Shown here: piece by piece, positions 24,378 through 36,793 of the stretch
Layout: every line of letters begins with the position of its first letter
Numbering within the stretch: the first letter of the stretch is position 1
Origin: Ophiodon elongatus
Taxonomy: Eukaryota > Chordata > Actinopteri > Perciformes > Hexagrammidae
DNA: 64,000 nt
NCBI GenBank assembly: GCA_016806645.1
Contig: JACSYO010000975.1
Coordinates: 62,001 to 126,000, forward strand
Direction of reading: 5' to 3'
The notes under the pieces: model-generated
The model's database searches: none
What the model saw: the letters and a program-made list of their open reading frames with translations, nothing else
Told to the model about the DNA's origin: nothing
Translations under genes and position numbers: made by a program

Positions 24378-24869
24378 AGTGTGTGAGAGAGTGAAGATTA
24401 GGTGTAATTGCCTGGACACTTTTACCAACCCTGTCTAGACTTAAATTAGCTGACTGTCTTTTATCTGTCGTCTTCTCTTTATTCTTCCTGCCCTTTTTTC
24501 TTCTCCGTGTCCTTTAGGCCTCATCCTGACTCATTATATCTCTATTTCTTTTACTCTATTGATTTTTTCGTGATATATTCTTTGCGTTCGCTCTCTCTCA
24601 GTCTCTGTTGCACCCCGTCCTCTCGGCCCGTCTCTCGCCCTGTCATTGTTCCGCTGTGTCAGCCTGGAGACGCTGCTGTATTAGCATCATGACCGTCAAC
24701 CACGATCCTCCGCCAGCGGCACAGCGGCCCACTGAGCTGGATGGAGAACTGGCCATCTTGTCAGCGCTCGACTCGCAACCGTCCACAGCTGCAGGGAACC
24801 CGAGTTTGGCAAACTCAAAGCAGAGATAGCCTGACTCTTAGTCCCCAATGTGGGTCAAGATCAGGCGGC

Positions 24870-25345
24870 AAGCTCCGCTCTGAAAAGTGAGGCTAACGTG
24901 GAAGTGCCTTTAAAGATTGAGATCGATCCTGACCACCAGGGGGCGACTCCTCTGGTTGTATAGAAGTCTATAGAAAATGACTCTACTTCTCTCTTGATTT
25001 ATTCCCTCAGTAAACATTGTAGACATGAGTTTATGTCTCAATCTCTAGTTTCAAGTCTTCTTCAATACAGCATGATGGTCATTTAGTAAATTATGGTCCA
25101 TTTAGAGTCAAACAGACCGTAAAGCAGGGCATGCTTTAGGGCGGGGCTACAAGGTGATTGACAGGTCTCTAGCAGAGCCGTACACGGCGTCTCTACACCG
25201 GTGTCACTCCTCCGCAGACCAAATATGGTCACTTCTGTTCAATGGTTGCAAAAAAAAAAAACAAGATGGCGACGGCCAAAATGCCAAAGTTAAGGCTTCA
25301 ACACATCAGTCCACAAGCCAACAGGTGACGTCACGACGACTACGT
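24870..25345 (-). repeat. Teleost interspersed repeat, family B copy 2
   Basis: Nearly full-length reverse complement of the copy at 7590-8180, with shared GGGGGCGACTCCTCTGGTTG and TTTAGTAAATTATGGTCCAT segments. It also contains a 12-base A-run and the CAAGATGGCGACGGCC phrase of the family's other end. Confidence 0.7.
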
Positions 25346-26064
25346 CCACTTCTTATAAACAGTCTGTTGTCACGATCCAGGAATGCTGGTGTAGTATACG
25401 ACACTGGATTACGAGTAAATGCCTAAACAAGTGCGTTCGCTCAACATGACAGAATGTAGCGGCACCATCTCCTCTCTGTCTGACATTAAGGCTAAGACCA
25501 TTTATCTTTTGAAAGATAAAAGAACACTTTGTTTTTCCTTCACACATGAAAAGTTGAATTCAGAAGCACACAGTGCTCAGTACACCCAGCGGGTTTCGGA
25601 GGTGCGGCCTCACTTGGTATGACCGGTAGCTTATTGTGGCTAGTGTTAGCTAACGTCAGCACATTTTCATGCAACTATTGCTGTACAACACACATCACCG
25701 GGTCACTTTGTTGACTTTGTGACTGTATTGTTAGCTTAGCATTTTAAATGCTACCTTGCTGTAGCGCTACATGGAGCTGAGAGACATGGAGCCGTAATGC
25801 CACATTAATGTGACATTCATACATCAGTTCATTTCACGCGATGGCTTGCTATCGCCTCACATCATAATCAGAAGCTAACCACAGATTGACGTGTTATTCC
25901 ATAGTTGTGATGCTAAACACAGACGGCACGTCGGACAGAGTTGCGTGCTGGTTTTTCATCTATTTTTATTTTGTATTCTTTATGATGAACCATCCGTCGT
26001 ATCGTCTCACATTGTCTTTGACGTGCCCATGCACCGCTGGTGTGGTAACGATCACCGAAAGCAG

Positions 26065-26066
<2 letters not shown>

Positions 26067-26127
<61 letters not shown>
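26067..26127 (+). repeat. (GT)n microsatellite, 61 bp
   Basis: Uninterrupted GT dinucleotides. Confidence 0.98.
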
Positions 26128-26966
26128 TAAAGTACTGGTGACTATATAGAGTTGGCCTGCGGGCTACTCTCTCTGTGCCATATGGGAGCTGCTGAGTACT
26201 GAGGAAGAGGCCGTGTGCTGACAGCTGATGTTTTCAGACCACAAATCCTCAGTCGAATGCGCATTACACCACAGACTCCCATGTGATGAGATATTAACCC
26301 ACTTTCTTTATTTTTCTCTGCAGGCTGCTTTATTTGTTGTTTTATTTAACAATTATTTTTAGAAATATTATTATGCTATATATATATATATAAACATACA
26401 TCTTTTTTTTCAATGAGTTATTAACTTTATTTGAAATTCAAACTTGTTGTGTTGCAAGTTAAATAAATACAACAATAAATAAAGTAGCCCGCAAAGAAAA
26501 AAAGAAAGTGTGGCCAGACTTGATCTTGAGGTGGTCCCACGGAGGACCCTGGGTTGATATCTTATTGTAATGCACATTCGACTGAGGGTCTGTGACATGA
26601 AAACATCTTAGAAACCCTGCGGTGAAACCAAGGTCGACCGAGCCTTCAAACTCATCACGTCTTCTGTCGTGAACAGAGATTATGCTCAGGAGCCGTAATG
26701 TTCAAACTGCTGACTCCCGGTTGATGACCTTTGACCCCCTTCCCGTAGAGACAGAGCGACAACGCGTCCTCCTCTCAAAAAACCCAAGCCCACCAGAAGG
26801 GGGGCAACAATCAGCGCTGTAATATGAAACCAAGAGCTGCAGCGCTGGCAAAACGTCCAGCACGAGATCAGCATGTCAGGATTATTTATACAGCACGCTT
26901 CGTCCACCAGGGCTGCATCGGGGCGTTTTTATGGTCTTTCACGGGGTGTTTATCCCGCAAGTTGAG

Positions 26967-26974
26967 GGTTCTGT

Positions 26975-27013
<39 letters not shown>
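26967..27013 (+). repeat. Hexanucleotide repeat (GGTTCT)n
   Basis: About seven GGTTCT units. The apparent Arg-Thr and Leu-Val peptides on either strand are translations of this repeat. Confidence 0.95.
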
Positions 27014-27255
27014 CGATGGCTGAGAAGCAAAGGCACAAAGCAACATGGCAACACTGGAATGGGCCGGTTATGTACCGCAGGGCTGAAGAGTGGAGACGGG
27101 CGGGTGACTGGAGGCCAGTTTGTACATCCCCGATTCCTTTCCTCGCCTCCTCTCCTTGTGTCTTAGTCCCGCCCATGGGAGATGCGAGCGTAAGAAGAGA
27201 GGACAATGCACGAGGAGAGGAGACGAGGGAACAGGACCAACATCAATAAAATATG

Positions 27256-27316
27256 ACGGGTGATGGGTGGGTGGGGGTCGGGGTGGGGGTGGGGGCGGGA
27301 GTGGGGGGGGGGGGGT
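27256..27316 (+). other. G-run cluster, quadruplex-prone
   Basis: Around ten runs of three or more G in 60 bases, ending in a run of about 13 G. The density meets the usual G-quadruplex pattern many times over on the strand matching the map4 pre-mRNA. Confidence 0.75.
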
Positions 27317-28660
27317 TGTACCACACCTGACTCCTGCTGTGTGCACTGAACGGGAAAACGAAAGCTCGTCCGTCCTCAGCGTCCGGAAGGGCCGACCTCT
27401 TCCTGGAGTTCGTTTCTGCGCCTACAGGCTCGTTCTTTGACAGGAAGCAGCTTCTTTCTTTCTCTGAGTTTAAATCTGGATATTCATAGTAACGAAACTG
27501 CCATCGACGTGATTGAACCGCTAAACTGCACACGTAGGAAGAAAACTAGCAAATAAAAATACTTTCCATGCGACACGTTCCTTTACAGACTTACCTTCCT
27601 CACGCTGGAGCCCATTGGCCCGCCCACTTTACGCCCACGGAACCCATTTTGGCTTCGCGGCTGCTGGGATCCCATCACAAGATGGGCTCTAGTTTTTGTG
27701 TGTATATTTAAATAGATAAATGTTGACCGTGGACCACGTGGCTTCAGTGTGGCACATTCCAAAGAGTTCTATCACACGTGACACCATGTGGCCTTTTTAA
27801 AGAAGTTATCAGGGAAATCTAAACCGAGGATATCTTCATGTTTATGAATCAAGACTCCGTAGTCTGACTATGGCACTGAACTCTCCTTGAAGTTCTTGAA
27901 GTTTTCTTTTTCTTAAAACAGAGGCAGTAAGAATATTTGGACTCCTTTCCGATGCGTATCAGAAGTATTTTTTAAATGATTTATTATGGAAACAGTTGAA
28001 ACTGCTTTGGCAGTTTTCTTTTTTCACATTTAGGAAAATTAGGGTTTTTTAATGCTCCATCATAGACATAGATAACTATATAACCTGGATTATGTTATAT
28101 ACTCAGTAAGGGCTTTTATTACTTTGAAAGTTTCCTGTTAAAAGTCGAGAGGTTTTAAAGAGTCAAGAAGCTGTAATGACGTTAGGGATTTTATGATATT
28201 GTAATATATTATAAAATTCCCATAACTTTGAAATGCGTTAATCTTGTTCAATGTGAATATGAAGAAACAAAGTGTATTTTGCATGTGACAATCTTCTTCT
28301 TACGAATACCAATTGCTTTCACGATGTGGTTTCATTCACACTTCTAGCAGTCAAAGGGCCGTTTCTCCTTCATCCTGTGGCCTCGCCCACTGGGTGGCAC
28401 TCAGGGCTTCTTTATTTCACTTGATTTTAATTTGTTATATATATTTTTACTTTCATTGTCCTTGAGTTGAAGATGATCCAGGTTTGAATAAGTCCGTTCA
28501 AAGAGTAGAATATGGCTGGCTGGGCTTCCTGCTGGTAGCAGCACGTCGGAGGTAAAGTTGTGCTGCGGTCTGCGTCGTGCTCCTATCAGCCGCGCTTACT
28601 GAGGCATGAGAACACATCCCTGCAGTGTGTGTACTTTCACTGGTCGTATGGCTGATACAG

Positions 28661-28662
<2 letters not shown>

Positions 28663-28740
<78 letters not shown>
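28663..28740 (+). repeat. (GT)n microsatellite, 78 bp
   Basis: Uninterrupted GT dinucleotides. Confidence 0.98.
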
Positions 28741-28744
<4 letters not shown>

Positions 28745-28817
28745 CACAGTCACTCTGCAGTAACATGGGTTTGTGTGTGTATCTGATGCATTGGTTTTTT
28801 TTTTGCTTTCCTGAGTG

Positions 28818-28820
<3 letters not shown>

Positions 28821-28861
<41 letters not shown>
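28821..28861 (+). repeat. (TG)n microsatellite, 41 bp
   Basis: Second TG array 80 bases after the previous one; short CA runs follow at 28925-28980. Confidence 0.97.
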
Positions 28862-29110
28862 TACAGTACAAGTCACTGCAGACACATGTGACTGCAGTAC
28901 AGGGGAGCATCATTTCCAGAAGTTACACACACACACACATGCAGCACTGGTGAGGTCATCTCACACACACACACAACCACACACACCTTGGCTGTCACTG
29001 CCAATAGTTTGGACGAGTGTGTGAGTGTGCTGAGTTCAGCAGATATGTTGAAGTGAATGTGATGTAACTGAAGCTTTTACAGCACTTCTGGAGCACAACG
29101 ATGACTTAAT

Positions 29111-29237
29111 GACAGGCAGACAGGCAGGCAGACAGGCAGACAGGCAGGCAGACAGGCAGACAGGCAGGCAGGCAGGCAGACAGGCAAGCAGGCAGACAGG
29201 CAGGCAGACGGGCAGGCAGGCAGGCAGGCAGGCAGAC
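29111..29237 (+). repeat. (GACAGGCAG)n-type minisatellite
   Basis: Irregular mixture of CAGG and CAGA tetramers over about 127 bp. Shares composition with the array at 3692-4095 but not its CTAGT half. Confidence 0.92.
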
Positions 29238-32200
29238 GGGATCTGAGCTGTGGGGAGTTTCAACTTAACTGCTTCTATGACTTGTAATATGAGTTGTAAT
29301 GTAATAGCAATATAGTTTGTGTTTTAATCTTTTTGCAATTTTGGCCATGATTTCTATTTCTATAACTTTGTACCCACCAAACCAAATGTCTGCGATGGGG
29401 AAACGTGAGAGCATCACTACAACAAAGTGAGACAGGTTGTAACCGAGACAACGGTGTCGTCATGTGATTTGGGAGTAAAAAGGAAAAGGTCGGTTTGAAC
29501 GTTCGACCCCCAGTGGCCAAGTCGCTGCAGGACAGTCCTTCTGGAAAACAAGATCCAGGAAACACATACGTTTCTTTTCATTTCTTTTTTTTTCGAGAAA
29601 GCTGGCTTGCATTTGTCAGCTCAGAGGGAAAGCGGTACCCCGCAGAGGTACCAGCAGCTCCACGGGCCGCCTCGGAACAGGAACAGGACTTTCCATTAGC
29701 GCAGAGCATCTGGAGTGGAGCTCCGCCCCCAGAGGAGGGGAGAGTTTAGCTTTTCCCCTCCCTCTCTTTCTGCTTCCATGTGTTTATTCCCCCTCCAGTT
29801 ACTCCTGCCCTCATGCCACATACACCTGTTTCACTTTCTCTATTGGATCATTGTGTTGTTCCGCCTCATTGGCTGTATTTCTAGTAAAGGGGGCTCACTT
29901 CCTGTGCTCCCCACCATCCGCCCTCTAAACGATAATACACCCAACCCATCCTCCTCTGCATCAGCTGCTCTGTCTCCTCCCACCACCCTTTTTTTACACC
30001 GTCAGAGTAGTATTAGCCTGATACAGGTGGTAAGTGTTGCATGGTATCACTGGAACCTATTGACGGTCACCCCCCCCCACCGCCCCCCCCCGGCGAGGAA
30101 GCTATGGCTATTCAGTCAACATGGTCAGTATAGCTAACTAGCAAGCTAACTAGCTTGCCAAAAGTTGATTTTGCTTTTAAATGTAGCCATCTCAAATGCC
30201 GGCGTGATGGCAGGGCAGATCTTCCAAGTCCACGAAAAGACCCGAACCAACCACGATTCGATTCTCGGTAGGGAAAAGGAAATGTTTTTCTTTGACGACT
30301 TTCATATTTCAGTTTGGCAAACAGCTGTCGACAGCTTTGTATCTGATTTGTGTTAATCCGCCGCAGAACGTAGTCCCCAACAAACGCCCCAGCAGTCAAA
30401 TCAAACAGTGAATGTGACCGAGATAGAAGGATGTTGAGAACACATCTCATACAGTAAAGGTGCTTTCATTAAAAAAACATCCCTCATCCCTCCCTCACAT
30501 CTCCCCCCTCCCTCCCCTCTCTCCCTCACTCTTAAGTGCTTGTCTCTCTGCAGAGGTAGTGACAGCTGGCTGAGGAGGGGATGCTGTACTTTGACATTAA
30601 CCTCCCCGTGTCCTTGGCTTGGAGTGAAAGACTTAAGCATTAGCAGCAATATCAGCTTCAAGACACAGGGAGTGGCTACAGACCTGCCACTAAGTGGAAG
30701 CACCAGGAGATCAGGATGGACAACGATGGGATTTCACTGGGGTTTTTTCATTTCTTTATTTTATTTTGACATATTTTAGGGATATATGGGTAAACAAAGG
30801 GGAGACATGGGGATGAATGTTAAAAAGAAAAACAGTTTTCAGTTGGTCAAGTGTTGAATCTCACTGAAAGAAGAGCAAGAATTATTCTTTGAACCTGTTT
30901 CCTCAACTTTAAAGTCATGAATCTTAAAATCTGGGACTATGGATCGTTCTCATGGTGTCGGTTATGGCTCCTGTGAGTATTTATATGACCGTACCAGACG
31001 TGTCTTATTAGATTAAGGGGAAACTGTAACCTCCCTTGCATTTTCAGCAGGCCTGTTAACACTGATTAGCTGAACGACTGCTCTGCCGTTACACGTAAAG
31101 GTCAAAATAGTTGCATCATTCATGGGGAGGGGGTGGGGGTGAGGGTGGGGGGGTGGGGTTAAGGAGTTCACTGTTGCCTGGTGAAAAAGGGCAGAAACAG
31201 ACAGAAAACCAATAAAGAGTTGGAGCTCACTCAATCGTCCGTACAGGCTCCCTCACAGCCGAACCTGACTGGATCATTACATTTCAGGGATGGAATTAAT
31301 GTGCTTATTCTCGGGTTCAAAATGAATCCAAACTTTTCTCTGGATGTTGGTTTTTGAGCGTCGACAAAGGGGCGACGGGGGTGGAGGCTTGTCTTTAGCC
31401 CGAGCCGATTGCCGGAAAGGCTTTTTGCTGCTGAAGCAGTTGTTGATCAAAAAGTTTTTCAAAAAACGCGCGAATCACCGCAACCACGAGAAGTCCTTGA
31501 GCATACAGTGAATGAGCACCAAAACATTTATCAGGCCGATTTTGCCGTGGACAGACGGACAGATGCACCGAACACATGATCCCCTCACAGGTTCCCACCT
31601 GGCGGAGATGGGGACAGAACACACACCTAAAACACTGACATGCGCACACCGTTTAGTGAATGGACCGATGTCTCATTGACCTTGTTGCCCATCTGTAAAC
31701 TGACCCGTGAGATGTTCCTCTAAATATAGAGGCAGCAGGGTCGCCCGCAGGCCGACGGGTAAGATGGAGGAAGCTGTTCTCGTGCTGTGAGCCGAAGTGC
31801 GACTGGGTTCAGCCCCGGTAACCCCCCACTGTACGGTCCATCGTCGTAAAGTGCTCTTCAGCGAGCCCCAAAGCACTTGGGCAGCGCTGCCCAGCACACA
31901 GCCGCGCACCTGACCTCTGGGAAGACGTGTACGCGTTGGAGGACGCGTCAGCATCCATTTAAAGGGATACTCCGACGGTTCAGTGCAGCGTTCGCACAAA
32001 CGTCACCCCAGAGCAACAGCGTGGCCCAACCATATGTATATATTCTTCTGTCAAAGTAACAGGGGAAGATTCTCAGTACCACCCCCAACATCACATCTCA
32101 CACCTGGGACAACGTTCTGGGTTTGAAGGGGGATGAAGGAACCCAAATGACCGGGGCAATTAGAGTGGGACGAAGCTGAACTGTGGTTAGACTTGTGGTT

Positions 32201-33316
32201 AATGACCCCGAGAGCCACTTTTAAAACCCAAAGGAAGTCCTTTGTGCGTAGGCTTTAAGTAATGCGTTCGAACTGCAGCTAGGGCCGCTAGGGGGCGTGG
32301 CTTAGATTTGGCGACACGACGAGGAGACTGACGGCTCGAAAAACAGCAACGGCGGCTCCTGAAGAGGTCGGAGTAGACGCTCAGCAGCATCAGCATTTAT
32401 ACGGGTCATTTCATTCTGAGGGTTGAGGGCCTGAGGGTTGAATGACGTGGTCCGACAGCATCGCCTGTCGGGAGGGGAGCAGTGTCCAAGTCCAGGAAGT
32501 GACCTTGACACCATTATAAGTAACACAACTGAGAATTGGAATGGTGCCAAGAAGGAGGGAGTTGTCAAAAGTTCCAAAATACCAAATAATATAATAGTGT
32601 GAAATACCAAGATGTGGGATGTTACAACATAGGAGCATCAAGAACATGTTATGAAGTCAGAACTGCCTGCTTATATCTTAGATTAAAAAAATTATAGGAA
32701 CTATAGAGTTATGAAGAACTACTGGCCATCTGACAATTAATTTCCTTATTGAAAGAAGAGCAGACGGCGACACTAAAAGCTAATGATTACTTTTCTCCCA
32801 ACTGGAATGGCAAGAGTTTGATTGACAGATGGTTCATCCAGTCACCTGCAAAGTATTTCTTTTGAAAAAACACTTTCCAAAGACGGCTTCTCAGATGCTG
32901 CTGTGTAAAAAACATGCCCGGTTTTAACCCGGGAAAGCCACATAAACCCACGTGTGTCACGGCCCACACTTCTTCTTCTTTGACTCCGTCCTCCCTCCTT
33001 TCTGTACCAACCTGAAGATGACTCAACACGGTGAGCTCCAACAGAAGGTCACCTTTGCATCTCCACCAAACACTGCGGCGCGGTCCGTGTCACGCAACGG
33101 CGGCGGCGCCCGCCGGACCGCACGGTAAGAAGCTGTTCCTTTGGTTCCGGTGGGTTCCCCGCTTGTGCGTTCTACGACTCGTTTCTCACGGCGGTGTGTT
33201 TTTGAAGGAGTTTTCCAGTGAAGTGAGGACGAAAAGAAGTTGTTTGACCTTGAGGCTCGATGCCGGCTGCTGTCCTCGGAGGACTGTCTGGGTTCTGGCT
33301 GTGTCTGCACGCACAT

Positions 33317-33318
<2 letters not shown>

Positions 33319-33409
<91 letters not shown>
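33319..33409 (+). repeat. (TG)n microsatellite, 91 bp
   Basis: Uninterrupted TG dinucleotides. Confidence 0.98.
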
Positions 33410-33410
<1 letters not shown>

Positions 33411-33497
33411 CATGGGGACGTCTAGAGAGGGAAAGAACAAAAAGAAAAGCAAACTTGTTATATGCAAAAGCACCTGTATTCAGAGTCTATCGCCCAT

Positions 33498-33514
33498 ATG
33501 TATGTATGTATGTA

Positions 33515-33573
<59 letters not shown>
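33498..33573 (+). repeat. (TATG)n then (TCTG)n tetranucleotide repeat
   Basis: Four to five TATG units pass directly into about fourteen TCTG units. Confidence 0.97.
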
Positions 33574-34049
33574 AAGTAAGAAATATAGCTTTTATGAAGA
33601 ATGAATGTTAGTGTTTTGTTGACAGTGCTAGTATTTCTCATCTACTTCATTAGTTGTCTACAACGTACTCAGCAATAGAAGTTTTTACCAAGCATAATCA
33701 AATCTGCTTATAAAAATACATACTGTATATAAATTTATATATATATACAAATTTTTATATTTATATGAAGTTTGGCTTCACCGTCTTTACTGTAAAATGC
33801 CATGCCGAGGGCAGTAGATTCTTCCAACATTCATCATTGTGGTAATACTGTTGTACGGTAATGTTAAAAAGTAATTGCGGCCCCTTTATCCAAATATGGA
33901 CTGAAACTAAAATGCTCTTTTAATTATTTTTATTTTCTTACATTCTGTCACATCTTGCATGCAAAAAAACAGAGAACACAAAGAGATGTTGAGTGAAAGC
34001 AGGACAATGATGAGGGAAAACAGCCATGACTCAGCAACAGAGGCAGAGG

Positions 34050-34142
34050 CAGGGAGAGGGGGAGGGGAGGGAGAGGGGGAGGGGGAGGGGAGGGAGAGGG
34101 AGAGGGAGAGGGGGAGGAGGAGGTGGAGGGGGAGGGGGAGAG
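34050..34142 (+). repeat. GA/GGGGAG-rich purine tract
   Basis: About 90 bases of almost pure purine, mostly GGGAGAGG and GGGGGAGG units. Confidence 0.9.
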
Positions 34143-35422
34143 ACACATATTGTGTCTAGAATGCATTTATTTCTGTCTGCTGTGTCTCTCTGCGTGCGTA
34201 TGCGTTACCTTTTTCTTTATGGAGCCCAAAATGGACACAGCCATGAAGAAAGTCGACCCTAGTGCGTCCAAACTCCCCGTTAATGTTAATTATTCATGAT
34301 GTCCACCATTACACCGACACCACACCCCCCCCCCCCCCCTCCCACGTGACCCCCCCATCCTCCGAATACCTTTTGGTGGAAAACAACAGCTTGAGTGTAA
34401 AGCCCCTCCCAGGTGCACGGTGAACATGTTGCATGTGTCTCAGCACAGCAGCACAGCCCGGTCTCCTGAAAGGGAATGAATGAAACTGATCTGTCGATTA
34501 TGTATTTTCCACCTAGGAATCGGGGGGTGGATGGATGGCTCAATCAAACACATTCGTAGCATTACTGACAAATTTACTAGTGAAAACCTTTCATTTTTGT
34601 TAGTAATGACCTGATGAGTCAAACGTGCAAATCCGCCTGGTTGCCTTACAGTCTATAAGTCCTGCTGTTTCAGGACCATGGACAGATACACATAATATTT
34701 GCTCTGTAGCTGCAGCAGCAGGCTGCTCATGGTGGAAGAAACAAAGATCACATTGTACTTAGATACTGTACTCAAAGTGGCAATCCTTCAGATTTCAGTC
34801 CTGGTGGGTTTGTCGACACCTTATTTACTGGTGGTAACAGCCGATGTTGTTTAATGTTACAGGTTCTAGAATACCGGGGGGCAGCTCCACTAAATATTGG
34901 CATTTTAATAAAGAAGTCAGGCAATAATTAGCCTTTTTCCATCATTCTGTAAGCAGCCGTAATCTGATATCATGCTGAACACGGGGCAATTCTGTGGAGG
35001 GCGAAAGTGAAAGTAACCTAACGGCTCATGTTACTGCTCATTTCCTCCCTCAGAGAAATGACCAAAATGGCCGTCGGCTTGTTTGCGTGACGTTTGGTAG
35101 GGACGTCACAGACATTTCTGCAAATATGAATCTTTTAAGTTCTTTCTTTTTTTTTCTCGAGCTCCCAACTGTTTTCGTCTTTGTTGACAGGTATTCATTG
35201 AATTCTGGGTCTTTTTAAAATGTTCTTTTCCATAAATATGGCTCACGTGTCTGATCCAATTATGTTGCAGCTTTTAAATGTTAAACGTGGTCGTCGGGGA
35301 AACAACAGTATAAGTTGTGCTCAGCTTCATTTGATCAGGTAATGGCTCCTGGTGGAGCAGACTTACAGAAACCATTTTTCTATGATTTAGTTGATAATAA
35401 CAGTTGTATAGTTTGATTTATG

Positions 35423-35426
<4 letters not shown>

Positions 35427-35489
<63 letters not shown>
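35427..35489 (+). repeat. (AT)n microsatellite, 63 bp
   Basis: Uninterrupted AT dinucleotides, self-complementary. Confidence 0.98.
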
Positions 35490-35490
<1 letters not shown>

Positions 35491-36369
35491 TGTATAGTTC
35501 AGCTTCAGGTGATCACTATAAGTGTTTTTTAAAAGCTTATTTTTTTTTGCTCATGCAGATTTCCATTTTATTACCATTTATATATTTATTACACAAATAC
35601 AAGGTAATTAAACCGGCAGCTTGGCTATTGACTGTGAGCTTGATGGTGGTTTCGGTGTATTTCTACATTATTAATAAGCCTGAAAATACACAGTCGGCTC
35701 TTAATGCCAAACTGGTAACAGTCTGAAAAATAATGTGTTCATAAAATACAGTATCATAGGAGTAAAGTAAGTACATAAGTAAAAAAAATAAAATAAATAA
35801 ATAAAATAAAAATAACAAAATAGAATGACCGTAGTTTAAAAGGAACAAAATATGACATTCAGAGCATTAATAAAGCATCAAACAATTATCATCTGTATGA
35901 AGATGTAGTGGAGCGATGTCTACCTGAGTAGAAAAGGCTGTTAGCTGCGAGCGGCCGGCTCAGGCGTCGCCCATGTTGAGAGCCGTGGGAGGCAATCGGA
36001 AATGCTCCCAAATCCCGCAAATGTCTTTGTCCATATGTTGTCTTATAGGAAGAGAGCCCAGAGTGGACACGGCAAGTGGACTACTATCAGCATTTAAACA
36101 GCGTTTGTGTGATGAATGATTCGGTCCCAAGCTTTTTGATCCGTGTGAGCAAGTTGGTTTCCACTGGACAGTATTCAGAGTGTGTGAGTGTGGTGCGGGG
36201 GCATCAGCGGGTGGCACATATGCATCGATCCTTTAAGACACATCCGCTCCCACCAACAGTGAGCGGAGCCGGGGGAGGCGCAGATGCTGCCGTCCTCTCC
36301 TTGCGTAACCATGGTGATAGTCCCTTTCAGCGACGTGTTGTGTCTGCTTGCCTCACTGTCAAAAGCTGT

Positions 36370-36370
<1 letters not shown>

Positions 36371-36406
<36 letters not shown>
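36371..36406 (+). repeat. (AC)n microsatellite, 36 bp
   Basis: AC dinucleotides followed by two GGAAACACACACTCAC units; lies 300 bases upstream of exon 3. Confidence 0.97.
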
Positions 36407-36410
<4 letters not shown>

Positions 36411-36706
36411 ACACACACTCACACACGGAAACACACACTCACAGGCTGTAGAGGCTGGTTTTGGGAAGCGGGACCTGTTTGATGGATGAACAGCTGACGG
36501 AGCAGAGTGACAGATTCAGGTGAAGCTGTAAGAAATATCGTTTATCCGTCGGTCCGGGATTCAGTCTTATTTCAGACACGTCATACCTGGAAATGTGTTT
36601 ACTAAGTAATTTGGCCGATGACGAGCTCGACAGGATGATGAGCCAGTCCGTGATGTTTGTTGATTGGGTTATGATGCTCATCCTACTTTTTTTCTGTCTC
36701 CTTTAG

Positions 36707-36793
36707 GTGCGGGGATGATGTCGCCAATGATGTCGTCAGGTGGACGCCAAGACCCACCAGGACAGCCTTCCTTCAGCTCTGACTACCTGTCTG
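36707..36793 (+). CDS. map4: map4 exon 3 (29 codons, symmetric)
   Basis: Bounded by acceptor TTTCTGTCTCCTTTAG and donor TGTCTG|GTGAGG. It is 87 bases, phase 1 at both ends. Joined to exon 2 it gives residues 64-92: a Met/Ser/Pro-rich start (GAGMMSPMMSSGG) followed by QDPPGQPSFSSDYLSG. This region continues the projection domain, and its composition is typical of the weakly conserved part of fish MAP4 proteins. No known fold is visible; it is probably disordered. The donor is followed at once by GGGGGAGGGAGGG (36799-36811), a likely intronic splicing enhancer. Frame continuity with the exons on both sides is the main support. Confidence 0.85.

Larger units (their letters stand above)
22044..36706 (+). 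other. map4: map4 intron 2 (no coding exon seen)
   Basis: 14.7 kb between the donor at 22044 and the acceptor ending at 36706. Several pyrimidine-rich acceptors occur (near 24525, 26325 and 30552), but in the required phase 1 each meets a stop without a donor. Contents: foldback copy 3, family B copy, six TG arrays, a GACAGGCAG array, G-rich quadruplex-prone tracts and AT-rich unique sequence. Intervals not listed separately (for example 27320-28600 and 29240-33300) hold nothing I can name. Confidence 0.7.

Noticed and set aside
24608..24829. Possible exon with peptide MTVNHDPPPAAQRPTELDGE
   Set aside because: No donor in a useful position, and the acceptor side does not match the map4 phase with an open frame.
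26824..27249. 141-codon frame with Leu-Val repeats
   Set aside because: Its repetitive core comes from the GGTTCT hexanucleotide array and the rest has no recognisable domain.
30553..30779. Possible exon after the acceptor TGTCTCTCTGCAG at 30552
   Set aside because: In phase 1 a TGA follows within seven codons and no donor was found.
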